64,000 nucleotides of DNA, taken from NCBI RefSeq assembly GCF_020907985.1, contig NZ_JAJJPA010000017.1, positions 81,012 through 145,011 on the forward strand, given 5' to 3'. Each line of letters opens with the position of its first letter. The first letter of the stretch is position 1. A program made the translations under genes and the position numbers. This DNA comes from Kitasatospora humi. GTDB lineage: Bacteria > Actinomycetota > Actinomycetes > Streptomycetales > Streptomycetaceae. Below are positions 52,988 to 61,827 of this stretch, piece by piece. The notes beneath the pieces are model-generated. The model did no database searches. It was not told the origin of the DNA and saw only the letters and a list, made by a program, of their open reading frames with translations.

Positions 52988-53890
52988 TCAGCGACCGGTC
53001 TGGAGCAGCCCGCGGGTGCGGAGCACCCGGTTCTCCAGCGGGGTGAAGACCAGCAGGTCGATGGCGACGCCGACGACCAGGATGAGGATGATGCCGAGCA
53101 GCACCCCCGACATGTCGGAGGAGTCGCGCTGGTTCTCCAGGTAGCGGCCCAGGCCGATGCCGAGGTCGGGGGAGGAGGCGATCAGCTCGGCGGCCATCAG
53201 CGAGCGCCAGGAGAAGGCCCAGCCCTGCTTGAGGCCGGCCAGGTAGCCGGGCAGGGCGGCGGGCAGCAGCACGTACCGGGCGCTGGTGAACCCCCGCGCG
53301 CCCAGGGTGCGGCCGGCGCGCAGGAAGAGCGGCGGCACCTGGTCGACGCCGGAGATCAGGCCGTTGGCGATGGAGGGAACGGCGCCGAGCAGGATGACGG
53401 CGTACATGGCCTGGTCGTTGATGCCCAGCCAGATGACGGCGGCCGGCACCCAGGCGACCGACGGCAGCGACTGCAGTCCGGAGAGCACCGGGCCGACCGC
53501 GGCGCGGACGAACCTCACCCGGGCCACGATCAGGCCGATCGGAGTGCCGATGGCGACGGCCGCCAGGAACCCGGAGATGCCCCGCCACAGGCTGGTCCAG
53601 ATGATCGAGAACAGCGAGCCCTGGTACCAGAGGTCGGTCAGGGAGTGCCAGACGTCCAGCGGGCTGGGCAGCTTGTACGACGGCGTGACGTGCAGGCTGT
53701 AGACCAGCTGCCACACCGCCAGCACCAGCAGCACGCCCAGCAGCGGCGGCAGCGCCTTCTCGCGCAGCACCCGGCCGACGGGCCGGCGTTGGGCGGTGAC
53801 GGTCTCCAGGGCGTCGAGGCCCTGCAAGTCGTCGTCCGGCCGGGTGGTGGCGTCCACCCGGGTGGGGGGAGTGGTCTCAGTGCTGGACAT
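52988..53890 (-). CDS. ssuC: ABC transporter permease (SsuC/TauC family)
   Basis: 300 residues, six membrane helices, BPD_transp_1 fold. GISGFLAAVAIGTPIGLIVA starts the core; the EAA-type loop is FLRAGRTLGARGFTSARYVL followed by LPAALPGYLAGLKQGWAFSW. It imports alkanesulfonates, taurine or sulfate esters with SsuA and SsuB. ATG 53890 lies inside the ssuB end (14-bp overlap), so they are coupled. In streptomycetes this ssu set follows cysN, and the substrate may be a sulfonate or sulfate ester rather than inorganic sulfate, which normally uses another importer. Specificity is inferred. Confidence 0.9.
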   Translation of the reverse strand: MSSTETTPPTRVDATTRPDDDLQGLDALETVTAQRRPVGRVLREKALPPLLGVLLVLAVWQLVYSLHVTPSYKLPSPLDVWHSLTDLWYQGSLFSIIWTSLWRGISGFLAAVAIGTPIGLIVARVRFVRAAVGPVLSGLQSLPSVAWVPAAVIWLGINDQAMYAVILLGAVPSIANGLISGVDQVPPLFLRAGRTLGARGFTSARYVLLPAALPGYLAGLKQGWAFSWRSLMAAELIASSPDLGIGLGRYLENQRDSSDMSGVLLGIILILVVGVAIDLLVFTPLENRVLRTRGLLQTGR

Positions 53891-54656
53891 GGCGGCGGAT
53901 CTCCCCACGCAGGTGCTCGGTGATCTCGACGGACAGGTCCGCGACGGCGGCGCTCTCGATCCGGCGCGGCTGGGGCAGGTCGATCCGCCACTCGCGGGCG
54001 ATCCGGCCTGGGCGGGAGGAGAGCAGCACCACGCGTTGGGCGAGCCGGACGGCCTCGCGGACGTTGTGGGTGACGAACAGGACGGTCAACTGCCGTTCCT
54101 GCCAGATCCGGACGAGCTCCTCGTGCAGCAGGTCGCGGGTGATGGCGTCCAGTGCGGCGAACGGCTCGTCCATCAGCAGTACTTGGCCGCCCTGTGCCAA
54201 CGCCCGGGCCAGCGCGACACGTTGGCGCATGCCGCCGGAGAGTTCGTGGATCCGCTTGCGGTGCGCGCCGCCCAGGCGGACCAGCTCCAGCAGGCGTTCG
54301 GCCTCGGCCCGGCGCTCCTCGCGCGGGGTGCCGTTGAGGCGCAGCGCGAGTTCGATGTTGCGGCCGGCGGTCAACCACGGGAAGAGCGCGTGGTCCTGGA
54401 ACATCAGGGCGGGCCGGCCGGCCGGCACCTCGATGCTGCCGCTGCTGGGCTGGTCGAGCCCGGCGACCAGGTTGAGCAGCGTGGACTTGCCGCAGCCGGA
54501 GGCGCCGAGCAGGCAGAGGAACTCACCTGGCGCGGCCGTGAGGTCGATGTCCTCCAGGACGGGGGCGGCGCCGTAGGTCTTGTGCACTCCGGCCAGTCGC
54601 ACGGCGGTGTCGGCGGTGGTGGCGGTGGCGTCGGGAGCGGTGAGTGCCGTGCTCAT
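53877..54656 (-). CDS. ssuB: ABC transporter ATP-binding protein (SsuB family)
   Basis: 259 residues. Walker A LGASGCGKSTLLNLVAG, Q loop ALMFQDHALFPW, signature LSGGMRQRVALARALA, Walker B QVLLMDEPFAALDAITRDLL and H loop LFVTHNVREAVRLAQRVVLL. It powers uptake through SsuC. ATG 54656 has AGGAGGTG 8 bases upstream. It sits between ssuA and ssuC with a 14-bp overlap to the latter. Confidence 0.93.
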   Translation of the reverse strand: MSTALTAPDATATTADTAVRLAGVHKTYGAAPVLEDIDLTAAPGEFLCLLGASGCGKSTLLNLVAGLDQPSSGSIEVPAGRPALMFQDHALFPWLTAGRNIELALRLNGTPREERRAEAERLLELVRLGGAHRKRIHELSGGMRQRVALARALAQGGQVLLMDEPFAALDAITRDLLHEELVRIWQERQLTVLFVTHNVREAVRLAQRVVLLSSRPGRIAREWRIDLPQPRRIESAAVADLSVEITEHLRGEIRRHVQH

Positions 54657-54805
54657 CGCGGGCACCTCCTGGCGTGTGGGTGGCGAGCGGGAAGCTGTGC
54701 GGGACCGGAGTCCGGCCCCCGCCCGGCCCCCGGTCAGAATGGGGGGCATCGACGTGGGCGGGGCGGGGGACGGACGCCGGAGCTACCGGTGCGGTGCGGC
54801 TCGGG

Positions 54806-55948
54806 CTAGTGGGCGCCGAGTCCGGCGTCGTCGACGGCGGGTCGGCCGGCTTCCTGGAGCACCTTGTCGAGCAGGGTCAGGTCGTAGATCCCGGCGGTGT
54901 TCGGCTTCTTCAGCAGGCCCGCGGTGACCGCGTGGTCGGCTTCGGCCTGCAGGGTGGTCGCCAGCGGATCGTCGATGAAGTCGATGCTGTGCCACGCCGG
55001 GTCCAGGATGGCGGCCGGCAGCGCATTGCCGCCGGCCGCCTTGATCGCGTCATTGGCGTCCTGCTCGGCCTTGGCCGGGTTCTGCTTGATGAAGGCGTTG
55101 GTCTTCACCGAGCCGCGCAGCACCGCCTCGACCACATCGGGGTGTGCCTTGAGGAACTTCTGCGACACGATCACGTTGGTGATCACGAACTGCCGGTCGG
55201 GCCACAGGTCCTTCTCGTCGAGCAGGACCTTCCCGCCGCGGCTGACCAGCGTGGAGGCGGTCGGCTCGGGCACCCAGGCGCCGTCGATCGAGCCGGAGCT
55301 GTAGGCGTCGGGGGTGACCTTGTTGTCGGTGCGCACCACCGAGACGTCACCCGCGCCGGACTGGGCGTCCTCCTTGTAGCCCTTGCCCGCCAGGTAGTTG
55401 AGCAGTGCCACGTCCTGGGTGTTGCCCAGCTGCGGGGTGGCGATCTTCTTGCCCTTGAGGTCGTCCAGCGACTTCACCTTGGCCGGGTTGACGACCAGTT
55501 CGACGCCGCCGGAAGCCGAGCCGCTGATGATCCGCAGACTGGAACCGCCGGACTGGGTGTAGCCGTTGATCGCCGGGGAGGGGCCGATCCACCCGATGTC
55601 GATCGAACCGGCGTTGAGCGCCTCGATCTCGGACGGGCCGGCGTTGAACACCTGCGTCTTGATCTCGGTGCCACCCAACTCCTTCTGGAACAGGCCCTCT
55701 TGCAGGCCGACCAGCGCGGTGCCATGGGTCAGGTTGGCGAAGTAGCCGATCTTCACGGTGTCGGCCGACAGCTTGGCGCCTGAGGCGGCGGCGGCCGGGG
55801 CGGCGTTGCTCTTGGGTGCCTTGGAGCCGTAGCTGCACGCGCTCAGCAGGCTGACGGCGAGCAGGCCGGCCACGGCGGCGGGCACCACACGTCTGGCGCG
55901 GCCGGCGTCGTGGCGTGGGCGGGTATGCGTCGGGGAGGAGGAGGCCAT
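54806..55948 (-). CDS. ssuA: ABC transporter substrate-binding lipoprotein (SsuA family)
   Basis: 380 residues. ATG 55948 starts MASSSPTHTRPRH, a basic stretch and VPAAVAGLLAVSLLSACS with lipobox LLSAC. The binding core has VKIGYFANLTHGTALVGLQE, FNAGPSEIEALNAGSIDIGW, IGPSPAINGY, KKIATPQLGNTQDVALLNYL and SIDGAWVPEPTASTLVSRGG, all SsuA/NMT1-like motifs. It captures sulfonates or related organosulfur for import. It follows cysN by a 237-bp gap that has a small hairpin (AGCCCC/GGGGCT at 56078-56092), so part of the operon may have its own promoter. Confidence 0.92.
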   Translation of the reverse strand: MASSSPTHTRPRHDAGRARRVVPAAVAGLLAVSLLSACSYGSKAPKSNAAPAAAASGAKLSADTVKIGYFANLTHGTALVGLQEGLFQKELGGTEIKTQVFNAGPSEIEALNAGSIDIGWIGPSPAINGYTQSGGSSLRIISGSASGGVELVVNPAKVKSLDDLKGKKIATPQLGNTQDVALLNYLAGKGYKEDAQSGAGDVSVVRTDNKVTPDAYSSGSIDGAWVPEPTASTLVSRGGKVLLDEKDLWPDRQFVITNVIVSQKFLKAHPDVVEAVLRGSVKTNAFIKQNPAKAEQDANDAIKAAGGNALPAAILDPAWHSIDFIDDPLATTLQAEADHAVTAGLLKKPNTAGIYDLTLLDKVLQEAGRPAVDDAGLGAH

Positions 55949-56185
55949 GGGAGGAGTCCTTCGCTGGAAACCGGTCTGGGAAGGTGTGGCACAGGCACGC
56001 CGGGCATCGGCCGCAGGGTGAACAACGGACCCGGTGTGGCGCATCGATGACTGCGTGTCAGGCAGTGCTGAGTCAGTAGCCCCGGTGGGGCTCACATCGG
56101 CAGATCCCGCCCTGGCCGCTGCCACGGGCGCCGCTGCCGATGCGACCGCCTTCCTTGTCCATCCGCGAGAACGCCTCGCCGGACA

Positions 56186-57514
56186 TCAGAACCAGTCCTC
56201 CTCTTGTGCCGCCGGGGTGGTGAGGAGGCCGCCGAAGGCCTCGCCGGCCATGCCGGCGGTCAGGGTGGTGCCGTCGGCCGGATCGATCAGCAGGAACGAG
56301 CCGGTGCGGCGGTTGTCCGCGTACGCGTCCAGGGCCAGCGGCTCGGCGGTGCGCAGTACGGCGCGGCCGATGTCGTTGACGTTCAACTCCGGAGCATCGG
56401 TGCGCTGTTCGAGGGTGTCGATGTCGATCCGGTAGCTGATGTCCTTGACCAGGGCCCGCACCGTGCGGGTGGTGTGCTTGAGGAGCACCTTGTCACCGGG
56501 CCGCAGCGGGCGCTCGTTGAGGTGGCAGACGGTGGCCTCGACGTCCTTGACGGGCACCGGGGTCGGGCCGGCGGCGATGAGGTCGCCGCGGGAGACGTCG
56601 ATGTCGTCGGTCAGGCGCACGGTGACGGACTGGGGCGCCCAGGCGATGTCGGTCTCGGAGCCGAGGACGTCGATGCCGGCCACGGTGGTGGTGTGCCCGG
56701 ACGGCAGGACGGTCACCGCATCGCCGGTGCGCAGCACGCCGGAGGCCAACTGGCCCGCGTAGCCGCGGTAGTCGGGGTGTTCGGCGGTCTGGGGGCGGAT
56801 GACGTACTGGACGGGGAAGCGGGCGGGTTCCAGGCTCGGGTCGGTGCCGACGGGCACGGTCTCCAGGTGCTCCAGCAGGGTGGGGCCCGGGTACCAGTCC
56901 ATGTGCGCGGAGGGCACGACCACATTGTCGCCGGCCAGCGCGGAGAGCGGGATCGCGGTCACCTCCGCGATGCCCAACGAGGCGGCGTAGCTGGTGAATT
57001 CGGCGGCGATGGCGGCGAAGACGGGCTCGGCGTAGCCGACCAGGTCCATCTTGTTGACCGCCAGCACCACGTGCGGGACGCGCAGCAGGGCGGCCACGGC
57101 GGCGTGGCGGCGGGTCTGTTCGACCACGCCGTTGCGGGCGTCCACCAGCACCACGGCGAGCTCGGCGGTGGAGGCGCCGGTGACCATGTTGCGGGTGTAC
57201 TGCACGTGGCCGGGGGTGTCGGCGAGGATGAACCGGCGCCGGGTGGTGGCGAAGTAGCGGTAGGCGACGTCGATGGTGATGCCCTGCTCGCGCTCGGCGC
57301 GCAGGCCGTCGGTGAGCAGCGCGAGGTCGGGGGCGTCCTGGCCGCGACGGCGGGAGGCGTGCTCGACGGCCTCCAACTGGTCGGCCAGCACCGACTTGGA
57401 GTCGTGCAGCAGCCGGCCGACCAGGGTGGACTTGCCGTCGTCGACGGAACCGGCGGTGGCGAAGCGCAGCAGCGAGGTGGCGGTCAGCTCGTGGGACGTG
57501 GTGGTGCTGGTCAT
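56186..57514 (-). CDS. cysN: Sulfate adenylyltransferase subunit 1 (GTPase)
   Basis: 442 residues without a fused kinase domain. GTPase motifs: G1 TAGSVDDGKSTLVGRLLHDS, G3 LADTPGHVQYTRNMVTGAS, G4 AVNKMDLVGYAEPV and switch I region EREQGITIDVAYRYF, then elongation-factor-type beta barrels. GTP hydrolysis drives APS synthesis by CysD. The gene starts 2 bp after the cysD stop and is co-translated with it. Length matches actinobacterial CysN. Confidence 0.96.
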   Translation of the reverse strand: MTSTTTSHELTATSLLRFATAGSVDDGKSTLVGRLLHDSKSVLADQLEAVEHASRRRGQDAPDLALLTDGLRAEREQGITIDVAYRYFATTRRRFILADTPGHVQYTRNMVTGASTAELAVVLVDARNGVVEQTRRHAAVAALLRVPHVVLAVNKMDLVGYAEPVFAAIAAEFTSYAASLGIAEVTAIPLSALAGDNVVVPSAHMDWYPGPTLLEHLETVPVGTDPSLEPARFPVQYVIRPQTAEHPDYRGYAGQLASGVLRTGDAVTVLPSGHTTTVAGIDVLGSETDIAWAPQSVTVRLTDDIDVSRGDLIAAGPTPVPVKDVEATVCHLNERPLRPGDKVLLKHTTRTVRALVKDISYRIDIDTLEQRTDAPELNVNDIGRAVLRTAEPLALDAYADNRRTGSFLLIDPADGTTLTAGMAGEAFGGLLTTPAAQEEDWF

Positions 57515-57516
57515 GG

Positions 57517-58455
57517 TTAGAAGTACCCCTCGCGCTTGCGGTCTTCCATGGCGGCTTCGGAGAGCTTGTCGTCGGCCCGGGTGGCGCCGCGCTCGGTCAG
57601 CCGGGAGGCGGCGATCTCCGCGATCACCTGTTCGATGGTGGCCGCGTCCGAGTCGACTGCGCCCGTGCAGGACATGTCGCCCACCGTGCGGTAGCGCACC
57701 AGGCGGCGCTCCACCGCCTCACCGTCCTTGGGGCCGCCCCACTCGCCGGCGGTCAGCCACATGCCGTCGCGCCGGAAGACGTCGCGCTCGTGGGCGTAGT
57801 AGATCTGCGGGAGCTCGATGGACTCGCGTTCGATGTACTGCCACACGTCCAACTCGGTCCAGTTGGAGAGCGGGAAGACCCGGACGTGCTCACCCGGCGC
57901 GTGCCGCCCGTTGTACAGCGCCCACAACTCCGGCCGCTGGCGCCGCGGATCCCACGCACCGAACTCGTCGCGCAGCGAGAAGACGCGCTCCTTGGCGCGG
58001 GCCTTCTCCTCGTCCCGGCGGCCGCCGCCGAAGACCGCGTCGAACTTGCCCGTCTCGATGGCGTCCAGCAGCGGGACCGTCTGCAGCGGGTTGCGGGTGC
58101 CGTCCGGGCGCTCCCGCAGCCGCCCCTCGTCGATGAACTGCTGGACGGAGGCGACGTGCAGGCGCAAGGAGTGCTGGGCCACCACCCGGTCGCGGTAGGC
58201 GATGACCTCGGGGAAGTTGTGCCCGGTGTCCACGTGCAGCAGCGAGAAGGGGACGGCAGCCGGCGCGAAGGCCTTGAGGGCCAGGTGCAGCATCACGATG
58301 GAGTCCTTGCCGCCGGAGAACAGGATCACCGGCCGCTCGAACTCACCCGCCACCTCGCGGAAGATGTGCACCGCCTCCGCCTCGAGGGCGTCGAGGTGCG
58401 AGAGCGCGAAGGGGTTGTCGCTCTGCTCGATCAGCCGTGCGGTCGCGGTCGTCAT
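57517..58455 (-). CDS. cysD: Sulfate adenylyltransferase subunit 2
   Basis: 312 residues, PP-loop ATP pyrophosphatase fold: RPVILFSGGKDSIVMLHLAL is the PP motif, then LLHVDTGHNFPEVIAYRDR, FGGGRRDEEKARAKERVFSL and FPLSNWTELDVWQYIERESI. It makes adenosine 5'-phosphosulfate from ATP and sulfate with CysN. ATG at 58455 overlaps the cysC stop by four bases (ATGA). The sulfate-activating step is thereby linked in one transcript with cysC and cysN. Confidence 0.96.
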   Translation of the reverse strand: MTTATARLIEQSDNPFALSHLDALEAEAVHIFREVAGEFERPVILFSGGKDSIVMLHLALKAFAPAAVPFSLLHVDTGHNFPEVIAYRDRVVAQHSLRLHVASVQQFIDEGRLRERPDGTRNPLQTVPLLDAIETGKFDAVFGGGRRDEEKARAKERVFSLRDEFGAWDPRRQRPELWALYNGRHAPGEHVRVFPLSNWTELDVWQYIERESIELPQIYYAHERDVFRRDGMWLTAGEWGGPKDGEAVERRLVRYRTVGDMSCTGAVDSDAATIEQVIAEIAASRLTERGATRADDKLSEAAMEDRKREGYF

Positions 58456-59042
58456 GCCAGGCCCCTCTCGGTCAGGAAGGCGTGCAGCTCGGCGGCGGAC
58501 TCGGCCACCGAGCGGCCTTGGGTCTGCAGGCGCAACTCGGGGCTCTCCGGCGCCTCGTACGGGTCGTCGACCCCGGTCAGGCCCGAGATCCGGCCCGCCG
58601 CCTGCTCGGCGTACAGGCCCTTGACGTCGCGCTCGGCGCAGAGCTCGACGGGAGTGGCGACGTGGACCTCCAGGAACTCGGCGCCCTGTTCGGCGTGCCG
58701 GGTGCGCACCGCGGCCCGGGAGCGGGCGTAGGGCGCGATCACCGGGGCGAGCACCTTGACGCCGTTGCGGGCCAACTTCTCGGCCACGAAGCCGATCCGG
58801 GTCACGTTGGTGTGCCGGTCCTGCTCGGAGAAGCCCAGGCCCTCGGAGAGGAACGCGCGGATCTCGTCGCCGTCGAGCACCTCCACCCGGTGGCCCTCGG
58901 CGCGCAGCCGCTCGGCCAGCGCGAAGGCCAGGGTGGTCTTGCCGGCGCTCGGCAGCCCGGTCAGCCACACCGTGGCGCCGCGCTCGCAGGGAGCGGCCGA
59001 ACGGGCCGCCTCCGCGGCGGCCAGGGTGTCGGCTCTGGTCAC
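58452..59042 (-). CDS. cysC: Adenylyl-sulfate (APS) kinase
   Basis: 196 residues. P-loop GLPSAGKTT (29-37) is slightly atypical, as most CysC proteins have GLSGAGKST. Next come VEVLDGDEIRAFLSEGLGFS and RIGFVAEKLARNGVKVLAPV, then VEVHVATPVELCAERDVKGL and the substrate lid ISGLTGVDDPYEAPESPEL. It phosphorylates APS to PAPS. GTG 59042 was chosen because GGAG lies 5 bases upstream; the earlier GTG at 59048 would have its site overlapping the codon. A 139-bp gap separates it from cysH upstream. Confidence 0.93.
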   Translation of the reverse strand: MTRADTLAAAEAARSAAPCERGATVWLTGLPSAGKTTLAFALAERLRAEGHRVEVLDGDEIRAFLSEGLGFSEQDRHTNVTRIGFVAEKLARNGVKVLAPVIAPYARSRAAVRTRHAEQGAEFLEVHVATPVELCAERDVKGLYAEQAAGRISGLTGVDDPYEAPESPELRLQTQGRSVAESAAELHAFLTERGLA

Positions 59043-59181
59043 TTTCACTCCAAAACTAAGTAGCGGAAAGAAACTAGCTCGCAGGTCGGTCAGGTCCTAC
59101 CCGTGCGAGGTCGGTCAGTTGTCCGAACGTCGGTGGGGTCGTGCGCGACGCGCCCGCCGCCGGAGTCGACGGAGTCGACCC

Positions 59182-59871
59182 TCAGAGGTGGATGCCGCAC
59201 TCCTGCTTGCCCGACCCCGCCCAGCGCCCGGCGCGGCCGTCCTCGCCCTCGCCCGGCTTGCGGGTGCAGGAGAGCGGTGCGCAGCCCACCGAGGTGTAGC
59301 CCTCCCACAGCAGCGGGTTGAGCAGCACACCGTGCTCCTGGACGTAGGCATCGACGTCCGCCTGGGTCCAGCGGGCGATCGGTGCGATCTTCACCTTGCG
59401 CCGCTTGGCGTCCCAGGCCACCACCGGGGTGCCGGCCCGGGTCGGCGACTCGTCGCGGCGCAGGCCGGTTGCCCACGCGTCGTAAGCCGTCAGCCCGCGC
59501 CGCAGCGGCTCGACCTTGCGCAGCGAGCAGCACAGGTCCGGATCGCGGTCGTGCAGCGCGGGGCCGTACTCGGCGTCCTGCTCGGCCACGGTCTGGCGCG
59601 GCGTCAGGGTGATCACGTTGACCGGCATGGTCGCGGCGACCGCGTCCCGGGTGCCGATGGTCTCCGGGAAGTGGTAGCCGGTGTCCAGGAAGACCACGTC
59701 GATCCCGGGCAGCACGGTGGACGCCAGGTGGGCCACCACCGCGTCCTCCATCGAGGACGTGACGCACAGCTTGCTGCCGAAGGTCTCGGCGGCCCAGCGC
59801 ATGACCTCCTGCGCCGAGGCCTCCTCCAGGTCGCGGCCGGCCGCGGTGGCCAGCGCCTCCAGGTCGGTCAT
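59182..59871 (-). CDS. cysH: Phosphoadenylyl-/adenylyl-sulfate reductase
   Basis: 229 residues. PP-loop-like SSMEDAVVAHLASTVLPGID, VVFLDTGYHFPETIGTRDAV, and GLRRDESPTRAGTPVVAWDA. Cluster cysteines: CC at 114-115 (DLCCSLRK) and a second pair at 197 and 202 in GCAPLSCTRK, plus the C-terminal ECGIHL redox cysteine. The CC and C-x-C pattern is that of [4Fe-4S] enzymes that take APS (or both APS and PAPS), but here the second pair is spaced C-x4-C rather than the C-x2-C I would expect. ATG 59871 overlaps the end of the 61-residue gene (ATGA). Reduces activated sulfate to sulfite. Confidence 0.92.
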   Translation of the reverse strand: MTDLEALATAAGRDLEEASAQEVMRWAAETFGSKLCVTSSMEDAVVAHLASTVLPGIDVVFLDTGYHFPETIGTRDAVAATMPVNVITLTPRQTVAEQDAEYGPALHDRDPDLCCSLRKVEPLRRGLTAYDAWATGLRRDESPTRAGTPVVAWDAKRRKVKIAPIARWTQADVDAYVQEHGVLLNPLLWEGYTSVGCAPLSCTRKPGEGEDGRAGRWAGSGKQECGIHL

Positions 59872-60053
59872 CCGTCGCTCCCCCCGTTCGAGGTCGATCC
59901 GCTGGTCGGAACCGGCAGCAGGCCGAGAAACTTCAGCTGGAAGGCGCGGCGGCAGCTCGCGCACTCCCAGGCACCGTGGCCGCCCTCGGCGGCCGGGCGC
60001 AGGTCCTCGTCGCCGCAGTACGGGCAGTGGAACGGTGCGGCGCGCTCACTCAT
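59868..60053 (-). CDS. Small zinc-ribbon protein of the cys operon
   Basis: 61 residues. Two CxxC pairs, HCPYCGDEDLRP and WECASCRRAFQLKFLGLLPV, form a probable zinc ribbon. It corresponds in position to a conserved small gene between cysI and cysH in streptomycetes, always of unknown function. ATG 60053; the stop overlaps the cysH start (ATGA). It might help assemble or donate electrons in the reductase complex, or bind metal during cluster loading. That is only a suggestion from context. Confidence 0.8.
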   Translation of the reverse strand: MSERAAPFHCPYCGDEDLRPAAEGGHGAWECASCRRAFQLKFLGLLPVPTSGSTSNGGSDG

Positions 60054-60108
60054 GCCGCCACCTCGCGGAGCCCGGCGGTCGCTACCCGCGACGCGCACCT
60101 CCCGGCGC

Positions 60109-61827
60109 TCACGAGAGCTGCTCCTCGCCGGCCCGGGCGGCCCACTGCGCGAACCGCTCGCCCTCGGCGCGGTCGGCCTGGAAGCGGGTCAGCAGCCGCT
60201 CGACGTAGTCCGCCAGGCCGTCCTTGGTCACCTTGAGCCCGCGCACCTTGCGGCCGAAACCGGGCTCCAGGCCGAGCGCGCCGCCGAGGTGCACCTGGTA
60301 GCCCTCGACCTGGTTGCCGTGCTCGTCGGTGACCAACTGGCCCTTGAGGCCGATGTCGCCGACCTGGATCCGGGCGCAGGAGTTGGGGCAGCCGTTGATG
60401 TTGATGGACAGCGGCTCGTCGAAGTCCGGCAGCCGGGCCTCCAGTTCGTCGATCAGGGTGCGCCCGCGCTCCTTGGTCTCGACGATCGCGAGCTTGCAGT
60501 ACTCCAGGCCGGTGCAGGCCATGGTGCCGCGCCGGAACGGGGACGGGGTGACCCGCAGGTCCAGCGCCTCCAGGCCGGCCACCAGCGAGTCGACCCGGTC
60601 CTCCGCCACGTCGAGCACCAGCATCTTCTGCTCGGGGGTGGTGCGCAGCCGGTCGGAGCCGTGGGCGGCGGCCAGGTCGGCGACCTCGCCGAGCAGCGCG
60701 CCGTCCAGCCGGCCGACCCGGGGGGCGAACCCGACGTAGTACCGGCCGTCGTTCTGCCGGTGCACGCCCACGTGGTCGCGCCAGACGCCGGCGGGCTGCT
60801 CGGGCGCCGGGCCGTCGATCAGCTGGTACTTGAGGTACTCGTCCTCCAGCACCTGGCGGAACTTGGCCGCCCCCCAGTCGGCGACCAGGAACTTCAGCCG
60901 GGCCCGGTTGCGCAGCCGGCGGTAGCCGTAGTCGCGGAAGACGCCGACCACGCCGGCCCAGACGTCCGCCACCTCGTCCAGCGGGACCCAGGCGCCCAGC
61001 CGCACACCCAACTTGGGGTTGGTGGACAGGCCGCCGCCGACCCAGAGGTCGAAGCCCGGGCCGTGCTCGGGGTGGACCACGCCGACGAAGGCCACGTCGT
61101 TGATCTCGTGCGCCACGTCCAGCTGCGGGGAGCCGGAGACCGCGGTCTTGAACTTGCGCGGCAGGTTGGAGAAGGCCGGGTCGCCGATGAAGCGGCGCTT
61201 GATCTCCTCGATGGCCGGGGTGCCGTCGATGATCTCGTCCGCGGCCACGCCCGCCACCGGGGAGCCGAGCATGGTGCGCGGGGTGTCGCCGCAGGCCTCG
61301 GTGGTGGACAGCCCGACGGCCTCCAGCTTCTGCCAGATCGCCGGCACGTCCTCGATCCGGACCCAGTGCAGCTGGACGTTCTGGCGGTCGGTCAGGTCGG
61401 CGGTGCCGCGCGCGTACTGCTGCGAGACCTGGGCGATCGCGTTCAGCTGGGCCACCGTGAGTCGGCCGCCGTCGATCCGGACCCGCAGCATGAAGTACTC
61501 GGCGTCCAGTTCGTGCGGGTCGAGGATCGCGGTCTTGCCGCCGTCGATGCCCTCCTTGCGCTGGGTGTAGAGGCCCCACCAGCGCATCCGGCCGCGCAGG
61601 TCGGACGGGTCGATCGAGTCGAAGCCGCGGTGCGCGTAGATCGTCTCAATGCGTGTCCGCACATTGAGACCGTCGTCGTCCTTCTTGACCTGCTCGTTGG
61701 AGTTCAGCGGGGTGTAGTGGCCCATGCCCCACTGGCCCTCGCCGCGATGCCGGGTCACCTTGCGCGCGGCGCGCGGCGCGGGCGCGCTCGCGGGCTGGGC
61801 CTCGACCGAGTCGGAAGTGGTGGCCAT
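60109..61827 (-). CDS. cysI: Ferredoxin-dependent assimilatory sulfite reductase
   Basis: 572 residues, sirohaem/[4Fe-4S] enzyme of the SirA/NirA family, about 565 residues in relatives. Motifs are ARGTADLTDRQNVQLHWVRI (first half), EACGDTPRTMLGSPVAG, and the cluster ligands CTGLEYCKLA and NGCPNSCARIQVGD. It reduces sulfite to sulfide with six electrons from ferredoxin. ATG 61827 has AAGGA 7 bases upstream. It is the first structural gene of the cys operon, behind a 200-nt leader and the leader peptide. The nitrite reductase alternative is less likely in this gene context. Confidence 0.95.
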   Translation of the reverse strand: MATTSDSVEAQPASAPAPRAARKVTRHRGEGQWGMGHYTPLNSNEQVKKDDDGLNVRTRIETIYAHRGFDSIDPSDLRGRMRWWGLYTQRKEGIDGGKTAILDPHELDAEYFMLRVRIDGGRLTVAQLNAIAQVSQQYARGTADLTDRQNVQLHWVRIEDVPAIWQKLEAVGLSTTEACGDTPRTMLGSPVAGVAADEIIDGTPAIEEIKRRFIGDPAFSNLPRKFKTAVSGSPQLDVAHEINDVAFVGVVHPEHGPGFDLWVGGGLSTNPKLGVRLGAWVPLDEVADVWAGVVGVFRDYGYRRLRNRARLKFLVADWGAAKFRQVLEDEYLKYQLIDGPAPEQPAGVWRDHVGVHRQNDGRYYVGFAPRVGRLDGALLGEVADLAAAHGSDRLRTTPEQKMLVLDVAEDRVDSLVAGLEALDLRVTPSPFRRGTMACTGLEYCKLAIVETKERGRTLIDELEARLPDFDEPLSININGCPNSCARIQVGDIGLKGQLVTDEHGNQVEGYQVHLGGALGLEPGFGRKVRGLKVTKDGLADYVERLLTRFQADRAEGERFAQWAARAGEEQLS

